A stretch of DNA of 64,000 nucleotides from a bacterium (GTDB lineage Bacteria; Bacillota_I; Bacilli_A; Izemoplasmatales; Hujiaoplasmataceae), in NCBI GenBank assembly GCA_030684695.1, contig JAUXXX010000020.1, forward strand, positions 1 to 64,000, in the 5' to 3' direction. A program made the translations under genes and the position numbers. Below, in pieces: positions 35,458 to 44,538 of this stretch (the stretch's first letter is position 1; each line of letters opens with the position of its first letter). The notes under the pieces were generated by a model. The model was not told the origin of the DNA. It searched no databases and worked only from the letters and a program-made list of their open reading frames with translations.

Positions 35458-37401
35458 TTATGGCTTTTTTTGCAAAAAGGCGATTTTTTTTAGAAATCTG
35501 ACATACTCTGGTTTAAAGAAAATTAAGGTGGCTCCCAAAGCCAAGGTCGAAACCGGAATCAATGAAGCAAATACAACCGTAATCACCTGTACTTCTGATT
35601 TTACTTGGATCTGTATTTCTTCTTGGACACCATTTGACAAGGTAATCGTGAGGATTGCATTTCCAAATCGTTTCCCTTGAACTTGATATAATTCATCTAC
35701 TTCGATGATAGAAGGGTCACTAGAAACGATGGATTTGATACTGGATCTATATAGAAAAATATATTCCGATAAATCAATGGGGTTTTGATTCGCTCGAATG
35801 GAAAGCGTCGGACGTTTCCAAATCAACTCTTGAATAATGGTTTGAAGATGAGTCACATAATCATCCACCAGTGCTTGTGAAGCGTTTGGATTTTGATAAA
35901 TTGCTTGTGCTTCAACTAAATAGAGTTGAAGTGTATCTAATGATGCTTTTGAATATCTTGAAACAATCAACGAATCGATCCGATTGATTTGTGTGAGTAG
36001 ATTATTTTTTTGAGCTTTCAATACTAGTAAATCCGTTGCTTGATCCAAAATAAACAGTGCACTTTGAACAACTTGGGTGTCCGTATTACTACTTTGAATG
36101 ACTTGTCCAACAAGTATAAGTTGTGATTGATAGATGGAAACAGAGTGAGGGGTATACGCTTCTATATTGATGTGTTGTGCTTGTTGATACTTCGTCATCA
36201 ATTCCGTAATATCTGCACGTAATACCAACAAATCCAGTGCCCCTTGAACTGTAGCTGTAAACAAATCCACTTGCTCTTGCGAAGCATTTAAATCTGCCAA
36301 AAGTTGATTGATACGAAAATAATGACCATAAGCCAAGACTGCTGTTTTAAACAACTCATAGGAGTTTGCAGTATACAAGTGACGTTCTTCATAATAAGCA
36401 ATCAACACTTGATACCCCATGATTTCTAATTGTGTTTTATCGGATTGAAGAACCAACACGGTGTATGCTGCTTCAATAGTGTTGATTGCATCTTGAACCT
36501 CTTGAAAAGTAGCGTTAAGATTATTGATTACGGATGCCACGGGTATAATCAACAACATAAACTGTGCATAAGAATTCGGGGTGTAAGGATTGCTTTGCAT
36601 TGTGGAAGCCATTTGATAATCGTTCATTAATTGTGTCTTATCCGCTCGTTGAACAAGTTGATTTTGAGCAGCTACTAACAAAGCAAGTGCAATTTGTGCT
36701 TCAATTATCGAAGTATCGCTATCGGTTACCACATGCAATACACTGAAGCCTAGTACATCAGGATTGGTTTGAAACAAATCCATCTGCGAAGTAAATAAGT
36801 CAAAGGATTGAGGGGTATAAAGCAGACTCCCTTGTGAATAAATGGCAAGTAGTTCATTCCATTTCGCTGTTAATTCGGTTTTGTCTGCTAACAGAACCAA
36901 CAAGTCTTTGGCAAGCAATAACTCATCTTCAGCTTCAAGCATGGCTTGCTCTCCGGATGTTGGTTCATCGATGATTGCCTTTATTCGAAGTAGTTCACTG
37001 TTATATAGCGTAATACTTCGTAAGGTATACGTTGATAAACTTTCACTTTTCGCATTCCAATAGGATGCACTGATTCGAATGTAGGTCGTGTCTAGTGTAA
37101 GTTGAGACAGTAACCTCGTTAAATCCACAATCCACTGATTGACATCACTTTCCAGCGCTAAATCGTCGGCTAGCAGCGCTTCCACAGAAGCGTTGCCTCC
37201 TAATGCTTGATAATTTGAGACAAACGCGGTATAGGAAGCGTTATAATAATTGCTTGAGTTAGCAAATCTTGTTTGAATTTCATCATATCTTGCCTGTAAG
37301 GTTGGTTTATCTACTTCCGCATACAAAGGAATCCAAGACATCGCTTGGAAGAAAAATACAAATAAAATTAATGGTGTTAAAAAACGAATCTTTTTAGCCA
37401 T
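35458..37401 (-). CDS. Surface-anchored protein with tandem FIVAR-like helical repeats
   Basis: 647 residues. A signal peptide (residues 1-28, cleaved near YAEV) is followed by five or six repeats of ~70-90 residues. Each opens with LVLRADKTEL-type strings, an AYTPxSYxxF motif and a final helix (for example LVQRADKTQLMNDYQ, LLVLRADITELMTKYQ, LLVLKAQKNNLLTQ). After residue ~530 a strand-rich Ig-like domain (LSIRANQNPIDLSEYIFLYRSSIKSI) precedes a membrane segment (about 605-628) and a basic cytoplasmic end. FIVAR-type repeats occur in bacterial surface proteins that bind sugars or matrix. No LPXTG motif is present, so it is anchored by the membrane helix. Confidence 0.8.
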   Translation of the reverse strand: MAKKIRFLTPLILFVFFFQAMSWIPLYAEVDKPTLQARYDEIQTRFANSSNYYNASYTAFVSNYQALGGNASVEALLADDLALESDVNQWIVDLTRLLSQLTLDTTYIRISASYWNAKSESLSTYTLRSITLYNSELLRIKAIIDEPTSGEQAMLEAEDELLLAKDLLVLLADKTELTAKWNELLAIYSQGSLLYTPQSFDLFTSQMDLFQTNPDVLGFSVLHVVTDSDTSIIEAQIALALLVAAQNQLVQRADKTQLMNDYQMASTMQSNPYTPNSYAQFMLLIIPVASVINNLNATFQEVQDAINTIEAAYTVLVLQSDKTQLEIMGYQVLIAYYEERHLYTANSYELFKTAVLAYGHYFRINQLLADLNASQEQVDLFTATVQGALDLLVLRADITELMTKYQQAQHINIEAYTPHSVSIYQSQLILVGQVIQSSNTDTQVVQSALFILDQATDLLVLKAQKNNLLTQINRIDSLIVSRYSKASLDTLQLYLVEAQAIYQNPNASQALVDDYVTHLQTIIQELIWKRPTLSIRANQNPIDLSEYIFLYRSSIKSIVSSDPSIIEVDELYQVQGKRFGNAILTITLSNGVQEEIQIQVKSEVQVITVVFASLIPVSTLALGATLIFFKPEYVRFLKKIAFLQKKP

Positions 37402-37423
37402 GACGTGGTCCTTTCTACAATAT

Positions 37424-38578
37424 TTATGGGTATAAGGTGAAATATACTTCTTTTAATTGATTCATCGCTTTTTCTAACAAAATGCGTGGGGACGCTAGAT
37501 TTAATCGATAATATCCCTTGCCATCTTGTCCAAACAAGATTCCATCTTCGCCACGAACTCTTGCTTGTGTTTCAAAAAAATCGACGACAGATATTGAAAT
37601 GTTTCGACAATCTAACCATAATAAATAACTTCCCTCTAGAGGTAATACTTTAATTCTAGGCATATGTTGTGTAAACTCTGAGACGACATACTGATAATTT
37701 TGATAGATATAGAGGATTACTTGATCCAACCAATCATCTCCGTGGCGATACGCTGCCTCGACCATCGCCATCGATATCACATTCATCGCTCCCAAATGGA
37801 ATTTGGTCATCCATTGTTTGATTGCGACTTGATAATCAAGATTCGCTGTAACAATCAATGCCATTCCCGCTTGAGCAATGTTGAATGTTTTCGTTGAAGA
37901 AACTAAAGTAATGGTTCGTTGCTTTGCCTTGGGATGAACTTGAACAAATGGAATATGTTGATACCCAGGCATAATCAAATCCGCATGGATTTCATCACTA
38001 ATCACCATAATATCATACTTTTCTACCAAATCATAAATTCGTGTTAACTCTTGCATGGTAAACACTCGACCCACAGGGTTATGAGGATTACATAACAACA
38101 ATACGTTGCTCTTTTGCAAACTAATTTCTAACTGTTCAAAATCGATTTCCATGCGATTACATCGATTGATCATCGATACTTCATTTAGGGTTCGAGACGT
38201 TTCAGAAACACTCATCGGAAATCTCATATATACAGGACTGATAATGGTAACTCTATCTTCTTCTTTGGTAAGTGCCATGAAACATAGATGGATGGCAGAA
38301 ACAACTCCATAATAAGGAATCATATCGGATGGTTGATAGGTTACACGATGTCTTCGTTGATACCAAAGCGACGCTGCTTCTAACAAAGAAGCTGGGAGTG
38401 TAGTATAACCAAATATTGGATGAAGAAGTCTTTCCTGCGCTGCTTGTATGATTTCATGACTCACTTCAAAATCCATATCCGCTACCCACAGTGGAATCAT
38501 CGCTTCAGCTAATTGATAATCTTCTTTGATGCTTCCAGTATTACGGCGATCAATGACTCGATTAAAATCATAGTCCAT
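37424..38578 (-). CDS. patB: MalY/PatB-family aminotransferase (cystathionine beta-lyase type)
   Basis: PLP-dependent fold-type I enzyme, 384 residues. Typical opening MDYDFNRVIDRRNTGSIK, then IPLWVADMDFEV, the GVVSAIHLCFMAL segment, LLCNPHNPVGRVF, ISDEIHADLI, and the PLP lysine in SSTKTFNIAQAG. The C-terminal RLNLASPR carries the substrate-binding Arg. PatB enzymes cleave cystathionine or cysteine to give ammonia, pyruvate and a thiol. It is the last gene of a leftward operon with purB, folD and a flavin reductase. Confidence 0.9.
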   Translation of the reverse strand: MDYDFNRVIDRRNTGSIKEDYQLAEAMIPLWVADMDFEVSHEIIQAAQERLLHPIFGYTTLPASLLEAASLWYQRRHRVTYQPSDMIPYYGVVSAIHLCFMALTKEEDRVTIISPVYMRFPMSVSETSRTLNEVSMINRCNRMEIDFEQLEISLQKSNVLLLCNPHNPVGRVFTMQELTRIYDLVEKYDIMVISDEIHADLIMPGYQHIPFVQVHPKAKQRTITLVSSTKTFNIAQAGMALIVTANLDYQVAIKQWMTKFHLGAMNVISMAMVEAAYRHGDDWLDQVILYIYQNYQYVVSEFTQHMPRIKVLPLEGSYLLWLDCRNISISVVDFFETQARVRGEDGILFGQDGKGYYRLNLASPRILLEKAMNQLKEVYFTLYP

Positions 38579-38590
38579 AAAGGGTACTCC

Positions 38591-39886
38591 TTAGTTTGTA
38601 AATACTTGAGAATAGATATAATCTACATGTCTTGTATAGAAATCAAGCGTAAAACAAGAGTTGATTTCTTCTAAGGATAGTATGGTTTTCACAAGAGAAT
38701 CGCTTTTTAATAACGATTGAAAATCAACTTGTAATGTCATGGCTTGCATGGCAATCACTTGAATATGATCATAAGCTTGTTCTCTTGACCATCCTTTTTC
38801 AAGTAAAAGAGTTAATACTCGTTGTGAATATATGACCCCTTGTGTTGCGTTGATTTGTGCTAGCATTCTATCTTCATACACCACCAAGCCATCTAAGGTA
38901 GTGGTATAGCGTTGTAACATATAATCAAGCAACGAAGTAGCGTCTGGCATAATAATTCGCTCTACGGAAGAATGAGAGATATCTCTTTCATGCCATAACG
39001 CAACACTTTCCATCGCAGGTACGCAGTATCCACGAAGTACACGGGATAATCCACAAGTATTTTCACTTGATATTGGGTTTTTCTTATGAGGCATTGCGGA
39101 AGACCCTTTTTGTCCACTACTAAAGGGTTCGCTCACTTCTTGAACTTCTGTTCTCATTAAATGTCGAATCTCCGTAGCAATTTTTTCTAACGTCGCACCA
39201 ATCAATGCCAAAGTAGTAATATAAAAAGCATGACGATCACGTTGTAATGTTTGAGTGGAGATTTCAACCCGGCCCAATCCCAACCGCTCCAAGACATATT
39301 GTTCAATAAAAGGATCAATGAAGGCATAATTTCCAACAGCACCACTGATTTTTCCGACTTCAATGTCTTTAGACGCTTGTTGAAAACGAACTAAATGTCG
39401 TTTCATCTCACTGTACCACAATGCAAATTTTAAGCCAAATGACGTAATATCTGCATGTATCCCATGGGTTCTCCCAATGGTCATTGTATGTTTATATCGA
39501 AGTGCTTTTTGATGAAGCACCTCCATGAATCGTAACATATCTGCACGTATCAACGCATTGGCTTGTTTAAACAACAACCCATAAGCCGTATCTACAACAT
39601 CAGTAGAGGTTAATCCATAATGGATGAATCGCTTTTCAGGCCCAAGAGATTGAGAAACTGCTCGTGTAAAAGCAATCACATCATGTTTCAGTGACTCTTC
39701 TAGTTCATGAATCAACGGGATACTAAAAGAAGCGTTCGCTTTTAATAAAGCAAGTTCAGCTGTTGAAACAACTCCTTGTTTATGAAGAGCTTCTGCATTC
39801 ATTAATTCAATTTGTAGGAATGCATTGTATTTGGCTTCTTCGGTCCAAATGGCTTGCATTTTTTTAGTGGTATAGCGCTCAATCAT
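38591..39886 (-). CDS. purB: Adenylosuccinate lyase
   Basis: 431 residues. Catalyses two fumarate-releasing steps of purine synthesis. The superfamily signature SSAMPHKKNPI is present, with the catalytic Ser loop before it, TIGRTHGIHADITSFG with the conserved His, and HYGLTSTDVVDT. A purA gene is 12 kb to the right, so both parts of the AMP branch are in the window. It is one base from folD. Confidence 0.96.
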   Translation of the reverse strand: MIERYTTKKMQAIWTEEAKYNAFLQIELMNAEALHKQGVVSTAELALLKANASFSIPLIHELEESLKHDVIAFTRAVSQSLGPEKRFIHYGLTSTDVVDTAYGLLFKQANALIRADMLRFMEVLHQKALRYKHTMTIGRTHGIHADITSFGLKFALWYSEMKRHLVRFQQASKDIEVGKISGAVGNYAFIDPFIEQYVLERLGLGRVEISTQTLQRDRHAFYITTLALIGATLEKIATEIRHLMRTEVQEVSEPFSSGQKGSSAMPHKKNPISSENTCGLSRVLRGYCVPAMESVALWHERDISHSSVERIIMPDATSLLDYMLQRYTTTLDGLVVYEDRMLAQINATQGVIYSQRVLTLLLEKGWSREQAYDHIQVIAMQAMTLQVDFQSLLKSDSLVKTILSLEEINSCFTLDFYTRHVDYIYSQVFTN

Positions 39887-39887
39887 C

Positions 39888-40739
39888 TTAGACTCCTACT
39901 AAATCACGGTAACAAGTTAACGTGTTTTCTAACAAACATGCAATCGTCATTGGACCAACTCCACCTGGTACGGGGGTGAGATACGCTGCGATTGGAAAAA
40001 CAGAATCATAATCCACGTCGCCCTTAATGACTCCGTCTACTTTGGAAATCCCCACATCAATCACTGTCGCTCCTATTTTTACATAGGAGGAATCAATCAT
40101 GTTAGGAACTCCGATGGCAGCGATTAAAATATCTGCTTCTTTGCAAACAGCACGCAAATCTGCTGTTTTCGAATGACAAATGGTAACCGTCGCATGATCT
40201 TTTAATAACAATGCCGCCATTGGTTTTCCAACAATTTGGCTTCTTCCAATCACAACAGCTCTTTTTCCTAGGATACGAACTTGATATGTTTGTAACAACC
40301 TCATCACACCTAAAGGGGTACATGGTACCAGATGCGGAAACCCATTGGAAAGTTTTGCGACATTGGTCCAAGTGAAGCCATCTACATCTTTGGATGGAGA
40401 AATTTGATTGATAATGAAGTCGCTATTTAAATGTTTGGGAATGGGAAGTTGTAATAAAATCCCATGTACGTTGCTGTCTTGGTTTAATTGATGGATAATT
40501 TCTAAGACTTCAGCTTGTGAAGTAGTGTCTTCTTTTTTTATGATGGTACTTTTGATTCCCGCTTTTTGACAAGCCAACTCTTTGCCTCTGACATAGGACA
40601 TTGAAGCGGCGTTATCTCCAATTAAGAGGACCACCAAATGTGGAATAATGTGATATTTTGCAATCAGTTCACTCGTTTGAATTTTTATTTGTTCACGCAA
40701 CGCTATTGCTGTTTGTTTTCCATCCATCAGTTGAGCCAT
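39888..40739 (-). CDS. folD: Bifunctional methylenetetrahydrofolate dehydrogenase/cyclohydrolase
   Basis: 283 residues. Converts 5,10-methylene-THF to 10-formyl-THF via NADP-dependent oxidation and hydrolysis, supplying formyl units for purines. Motifs: SYVRGKELACQKAGI (catalytic Tyr and Lys region), ILLQLPIPKHL, PSKDVDGFT, and the nucleotide-binding VIGRSQIVGKPMAALL followed by TPVPGGVGPMTIACLLENT. It lies between a flavin reductase gene and purB with spacings of three and one bases. Confidence 0.97.
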   Translation of the reverse strand: MAQLMDGKQTAIALREQIKIQTSELIAKYHIIPHLVVLLIGDNAASMSYVRGKELACQKAGIKSTIIKKEDTTSQAEVLEIIHQLNQDSNVHGILLQLPIPKHLNSDFIINQISPSKDVDGFTWTNVAKLSNGFPHLVPCTPLGVMRLLQTYQVRILGKRAVVIGRSQIVGKPMAALLLKDHATVTICHSKTADLRAVCKEADILIAAIGVPNMIDSSYVKIGATVIDVGISKVDGVIKGDVDYDSVFPIAAYLTPVPGGVGPMTIACLLENTLTCYRDLVGV

Positions 40740-40742
40740 GGG

Positions 40743-41264
40743 TTACACATCCTTTCGAGTTCTATAAATATCGACTACTTCAGCGTAGTATGCAATGTGC
40801 ATGGAATCATTCCCTGGAGAATAGTATCTGTTCAATATATCTTCTGGAATATGATCTTTATCCAGCAATTGTTTGTATATGACCTTGCATTCCATGTGCA
40901 AAGGGCATTGTTCAATAATTGGTGCATCGATGGTTCTTGCTTCTTTTGTAGTTAAACCTGCTAGTGCAAATTTATTAACTCCTTCTCCTCGAATGGACCC
41001 ACAAATTGAAATGGCTTTTTTTAAATCAGTCTGAATCGGAATACTTAATGTAAAGCAGTTCGCTGCTTCAAGTAATTGGTATGAATACCGAACGTCACGA
41101 ACGTAAACAATCACCATTGCTTTTCCCCAATGAAATAAAATCCCACCCCACCCAATAATCATGGTGTTATCAATGGAACCAAAACGAGTGTTTAAAAAAA
41201 TACCTGATTTCATCAAAGACATGACTTCTGTTGATACTTCATTCAATGAAACGGACTCAATCAT
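40743..41264 (-). CDS. Flavin reductase-like (FMN-binding split-barrel) protein
   Basis: 173 residues from ATG at 41264, AAAGGATG upstream. The flavoredoxin-like core is visible: TMIIGWGGILFHWGKAMVIVYVRDVRYSYQLLE, FTLSIP, and later CGSIRGEGVNKFALAGL with EARTIDAPIIEQCPLHMECKVIYK. It should bind FMN and pass electrons from NAD(P)H or ferredoxin. No partner oxidoreductase is adjacent. It is the first gene of the operon, behind a promoter within an inverted repeat. Confidence 0.85.
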   Translation of the reverse strand: MIESVSLNEVSTEVMSLMKSGIFLNTRFGSIDNTMIIGWGGILFHWGKAMVIVYVRDVRYSYQLLEAANCFTLSIPIQTDLKKAISICGSIRGEGVNKFALAGLTTKEARTIDAPIIEQCPLHMECKVIYKQLLDKDHIPEDILNRYYSPGNDSMHIAYYAEVVDIYRTRKDV

Positions 41265-41285
41265 GACTTCACATCCTTTGGGGTA

Positions 41286-41314
41286 ATTATACCACAATCG
41301 CCTTTGATGTGGTA
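41286..41314 (-). promoter_or_regulatory. Promoter with inverted repeat upstream of the flavin reductase-folD-purB-patB operon
   Basis: TATAAT at 41286-41291 (minus strand) overlaps one arm of a 7-bp inverted repeat TACCACA (41290-41296) / TGTGGTA (41308-41314) with an 11-base spacer. The placement suggests an operator. Confidence 0.55.
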
Positions 41315-41422
41315 GGGTCCTTACAGAGGTGCTCAATAATTCTTAAAAAAGAATCAAGAATTCTCTAAAATATCACATGTTTGTGCTACAATATTTGAGT
41401 ATAAACGAAAGGTGGTGAGTGG

Positions 41423-42259
41423 ATGAAAATCGGAATTATCGGTCTAGGATTGATGGGCGGAAGCATCGCCATGAAACTTCATGAGACACATGAAGTATTT
41501 GGATTTGATATCAATCAATCGACCATTGATTATGCCATCAAGCATAAAATGATCGATGGCGGAAGTACTTGTGTTGATCATTTTTTTTCTGATTTGGAAG
41601 TCGTCTATCTTTGTTTGTATCCCACTCAAATAGTCCCATTTATTCAAAACAATCAATCTTTCATCCGACCAAATACTGTAGTGATTGATATTGCTGGAAT
41701 TAAACTGCCTCTCCAAAAAAAGGTGCTACCGATTTTGCGTGAGGACATTGATTTTGTCTTAACACACCCAATAGCTGGAAGAGAAAAGATTGGCATTCAA
41801 CACGCTAAGTCTAGTATCTTTCATAATGCGAACTACATTATTACGCCTACATCGCTCAATAAAGAATCATCTTTAGAAATAGTGGAATCTTTGGCAAAAT
41901 CCATGGGATTCAAAACCATTACTCGAGTAGATGCTTTCACACATGATGATATTATCGCCTATACTTCTCAACTCACACATGCCATCTCTTTGGCATTGGT
42001 TCATAGTGAAGAAGACTCCATAAATGTCAGTTCTTTTATTGGGGATTCGTACAGAGATTTAACTAGAATAGCGATGATCAATGAACCATTATGGAGTGAA
42101 TTATTCATTGAAAATAAAGAAGCTTTATTGTCTAAAATTAGCGCTTTCCAAGAATCGTTATCCTTGTTAAAAAGCACCATTGAATCTTCTGATTCTAATG
42201 TGTTACAAGATTACATGACCTATGTGAAGAACAAGCGTTTAAAAATTGAAAAGGGGTAA
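41423..42259 (+). CDS. tyrA: Prephenate dehydrogenase
   Basis: 278 residues. NAD-dependent oxidative decarboxylation of prephenate to 4-hydroxyphenylpyruvate, toward tyrosine. Rossmann motif GIIGLGLMGGSIA at the start, then FDINQSTIDYA, THPIAGREKIGI with the catalytic-type His and Gly/Arg, and the helical C-domain with TSQLTHAISLAL. No ACT or chorismate mutase domain is attached. AAAGGTGG lies eight bases before ATG. First gene of a seven-gene aromatic operon; a 7-bp inverted repeat (41338-41344 / 41356-41362) lies upstream. Confidence 0.93.
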   Translation: MKIGIIGLGLMGGSIAMKLHETHEVFGFDINQSTIDYAIKHKMIDGGSTCVDHFFSDLEVVYLCLYPTQIVPFIQNNQSFIRPNTVVIDIAGIKLPLQKKVLPILREDIDFVLTHPIAGREKIGIQHAKSSIFHNANYIITPTSLNKESSLEIVESLAKSMGFKTITRVDAFTHDDIIAYTSQLTHAISLALVHSEEDSINVSSFIGDSYRDLTRIAMINEPLWSELFIENKEALLSKISAFQESLSLLKSTIESSDSNVLQDYMTYVKNKRLKIEKG

Positions 42260-42262
42260 GTT

Positions 42263-43534
42263 ATGAATGCAATCATTGAACCAAAACCAATCCTTGGAAC
42301 TGTCTTAATTCCCCCCTCCAAAAGTTGCTCACACAGAGCCATTATTTGTGCTTCTCTTGCCAAAGGAAAAAGTGTGATAAACAATATTATATTGTCCGAT
42401 GATATCATTGCGACTGTAGAAGCCATGGAGAAGATTGGTGCTAGAATCATCAAGAATCCCTATCAATTGGTGATTCACGGCCAAGGCAAAGTAATCATTG
42501 GAGACGACAATTTTATCGATTGTAAAGAATCTGGATCCACCATCCGGTTTTTAATGCCCGTGATGGCTTTGTCCAAACAAAAAGTCGTGTTTACTGGTAA
42601 AGCAGGCTTGTTTAAAAGACCCATGAGTGTGTATGAAGACTTGTTCAATCAAATGGGTTTTTTGTATCAACAATCGGAAAAAGGAATTATCTTAAGCGGC
42701 TCACTACAGTCTGGAAGTTTTGAACTTCCAGGCAACTTATCCAGTCAATTTATCTCAGGTTTATTGTTTGCACTTCCTTTATTAAAAGAAGATTCAACGA
42801 TTACGTTAACTACCACTTTGGAATCTGCAGAATATGTGGATATTACCATTCATATTTTAAAGCAATTTGGTATCCAAATTCATGTTCTTGATAATGGCTA
42901 TCACATTCCAGGAAATCAGTCGTATCAAGCAACGACTGTGGAAGTAGAATCCGATTATTCACAACTCGCTTTTTTTGCGGTAGCTGGAAGCCTCAGTGGA
43001 CCCATCAATGTCAAAAAATTCAAAAGTACCATTTCTGCTCAACCTGATCGGCGCATCATTGATTACATCAATCAAATGGGGGGTTCCATCATTCACAAAG
43101 GAAATGAATACTGCATCAAAAAGTCTAAAACCACTGGTCGAACCATCGATGTGAGTCAATGCCCAGATATCGCTCCTATTTTAGCCTTACTCGGTGCTTT
43201 ATCCACTGGAAAAACCGTAATAGAAAATGCCTCTCGCTTGAAACTAAAAGAATCCAATCGTTTAAAAACAACTTTCGATACCTTACAAATGTTTGGTGTT
43301 GATGTCGAAATGACAGAAGATTCCTTAATCATCCAAGGAGAAAACAAAGCCTTGAATGGCGGAGTTTTTGATTCCTTTGGGGATCATCGAATCGCGATGA
43401 TGATTGCCATTGGTGCTATACGTGCAAAAGGTCCAGTACTTATTAAAAACGCAGAATCTGTGAACAAATCCTACCCTCACTTTTTTGATGATTACATCAG
43501 TTTGGGTGGCGAAGTTCATTTTACGGAGAATTAA
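42263..43534 (+). CDS. aroA: 3-phosphoshikimate 1-carboxyvinyltransferase (EPSP synthase)
   Basis: 423 residues, normal length. Sixth step of the shikimate pathway. Signature PPSKSCSHRAIICASLA near the start, ESGSTIRFLMPVMAL, the RPMSVYEDLFNQMG segment, SSQFISGLLFALP, LKESNRLKTTFDTLQMFG, and DSFGDHRIAMMIAIGAIRA. It follows tyrA by three bases with GGGGTAAG upstream. Confidence 0.96.
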   Translation: MNAIIEPKPILGTVLIPPSKSCSHRAIICASLAKGKSVINNIILSDDIIATVEAMEKIGARIIKNPYQLVIHGQGKVIIGDDNFIDCKESGSTIRFLMPVMALSKQKVVFTGKAGLFKRPMSVYEDLFNQMGFLYQQSEKGIILSGSLQSGSFELPGNLSSQFISGLLFALPLLKEDSTITLTTTLESAEYVDITIHILKQFGIQIHVLDNGYHIPGNQSYQATTVEVESDYSQLAFFAVAGSLSGPINVKKFKSTISAQPDRRIIDYINQMGGSIIHKGNEYCIKKSKTTGRTIDVSQCPDIAPILALLGALSTGKTVIENASRLKLKESNRLKTTFDTLQMFGVDVEMTEDSLIIQGENKALNGGVFDSFGDHRIAMMIAIGAIRAKGPVLIKNAESVNKSYPHFFDDYISLGGEVHFTEN

Positions 43535-43536
43535 CC

Positions 43537-44538
43537 ATGAAAAAACTAACTGTTTCCACACGTTTCTTTGATTATGATATTTTCGTTATGCCAAAGCTCA
43601 TTCAAAACGTAGCTTCTTTTTTGGATGTTCAGAAGACGTATGTCATTATCACAGACTCTGGGGTTCCGGTTAGTTATCTAACAACACTTCAGTCACAAAT
43701 CAATGTGTTATATACAAAAATTATCCCTCAAGGGGAATCTTCCAAATCCATGAACCAATATCATGAGATTATCGAAGAATTGATTCATCATGAGATTAAA
43801 AAAGATACCTTCATTCTAGCTTTAGGCGGTGGCGTTGTTGGTGATTTGGCAGGATTCGTTGCATCTACGTACCTACGAGGTGTTCCGTTTATTCAAATTC
43901 CAACCACACTTCTGTCTCAAGTGGATTCTTCCATTGGTGGGAAAGTAGCGATCAATTCCAACACTGCGAAGAACATGATTGGTCAGTTTTATCCACCTCT
44001 TAAAGTGCTTATTGACCCTTCGCTTCTACATACTCTTCCCCCAAGACAAATCGCCAACGGATTTGCGGAAATCATCAAGATCGCTGCTATTTCTGACGCT
44101 GATTTTTTTGAGAGACTGGAAAAAGGATTCATTGTAGAAGAACTGGAAGATATTATTTTTCGTGCACTAGAACTTAAAAAACGGTTTGTGGAAGCAGACG
44201 AACTTGATCAAGGGATTCGTCAAGCTTTAAACTTTGGTCATACCTTCGGTCATGCCATTGAACAGTATTATCACTATGATGAATACTTGCACGGAGAAGC
44301 TGTAGCCATTGGTATGGTACTGATTGTATCAAGCGAAGAAGTAAAAAGCCGTTTAAGAAAAATACTCACAAAATATCAGTTACCAACCGAATGTCCGACA
44401 TCCATCCCCGAATTGTATCCCATTATTCAACGGGATAAAAAATCTACAAGACATCAATTTTTAGCCATTGATGTGCCTCAAATTGGCCAATTTATCATTC
44501 GCCCATTCGGGGTTCTCTCGAAAGGAGCATTCCAATGA
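43537..44538 (+). CDS. aroB: 3-dehydroquinate synthase
   Basis: 333 residues. Second step: DAHP to 3-dehydroquinate, NAD- and metal-dependent. Conserved segments: ILALGGGVVGDLAGFVASTYLRG, PTTLLSQVDSSIGGKVAIN, KNMIGQFYPP, NGFAEIIKIA, LNFGHTFGHAIEQ with metal-binding His, and HGEAVAIGM. It is slightly shorter than the E. coli enzyme. It follows aroA by two bases and overlaps aroC as ATGA. Confidence 0.97.
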   Translation: MKKLTVSTRFFDYDIFVMPKLIQNVASFLDVQKTYVIITDSGVPVSYLTTLQSQINVLYTKIIPQGESSKSMNQYHEIIEELIHHEIKKDTFILALGGGVVGDLAGFVASTYLRGVPFIQIPTTLLSQVDSSIGGKVAINSNTAKNMIGQFYPPLKVLIDPSLLHTLPPRQIANGFAEIIKIAAISDADFFERLEKGFIVEELEDIIFRALELKKRFVEADELDQGIRQALNFGHTFGHAIEQYYHYDEYLHGEAVAIGMVLIVSSEEVKSRLRKILTKYQLPTECPTSIPELYPIIQRDKKSTRHQFLAIDVPQIGQFIIRPFGVLSKGAFQ

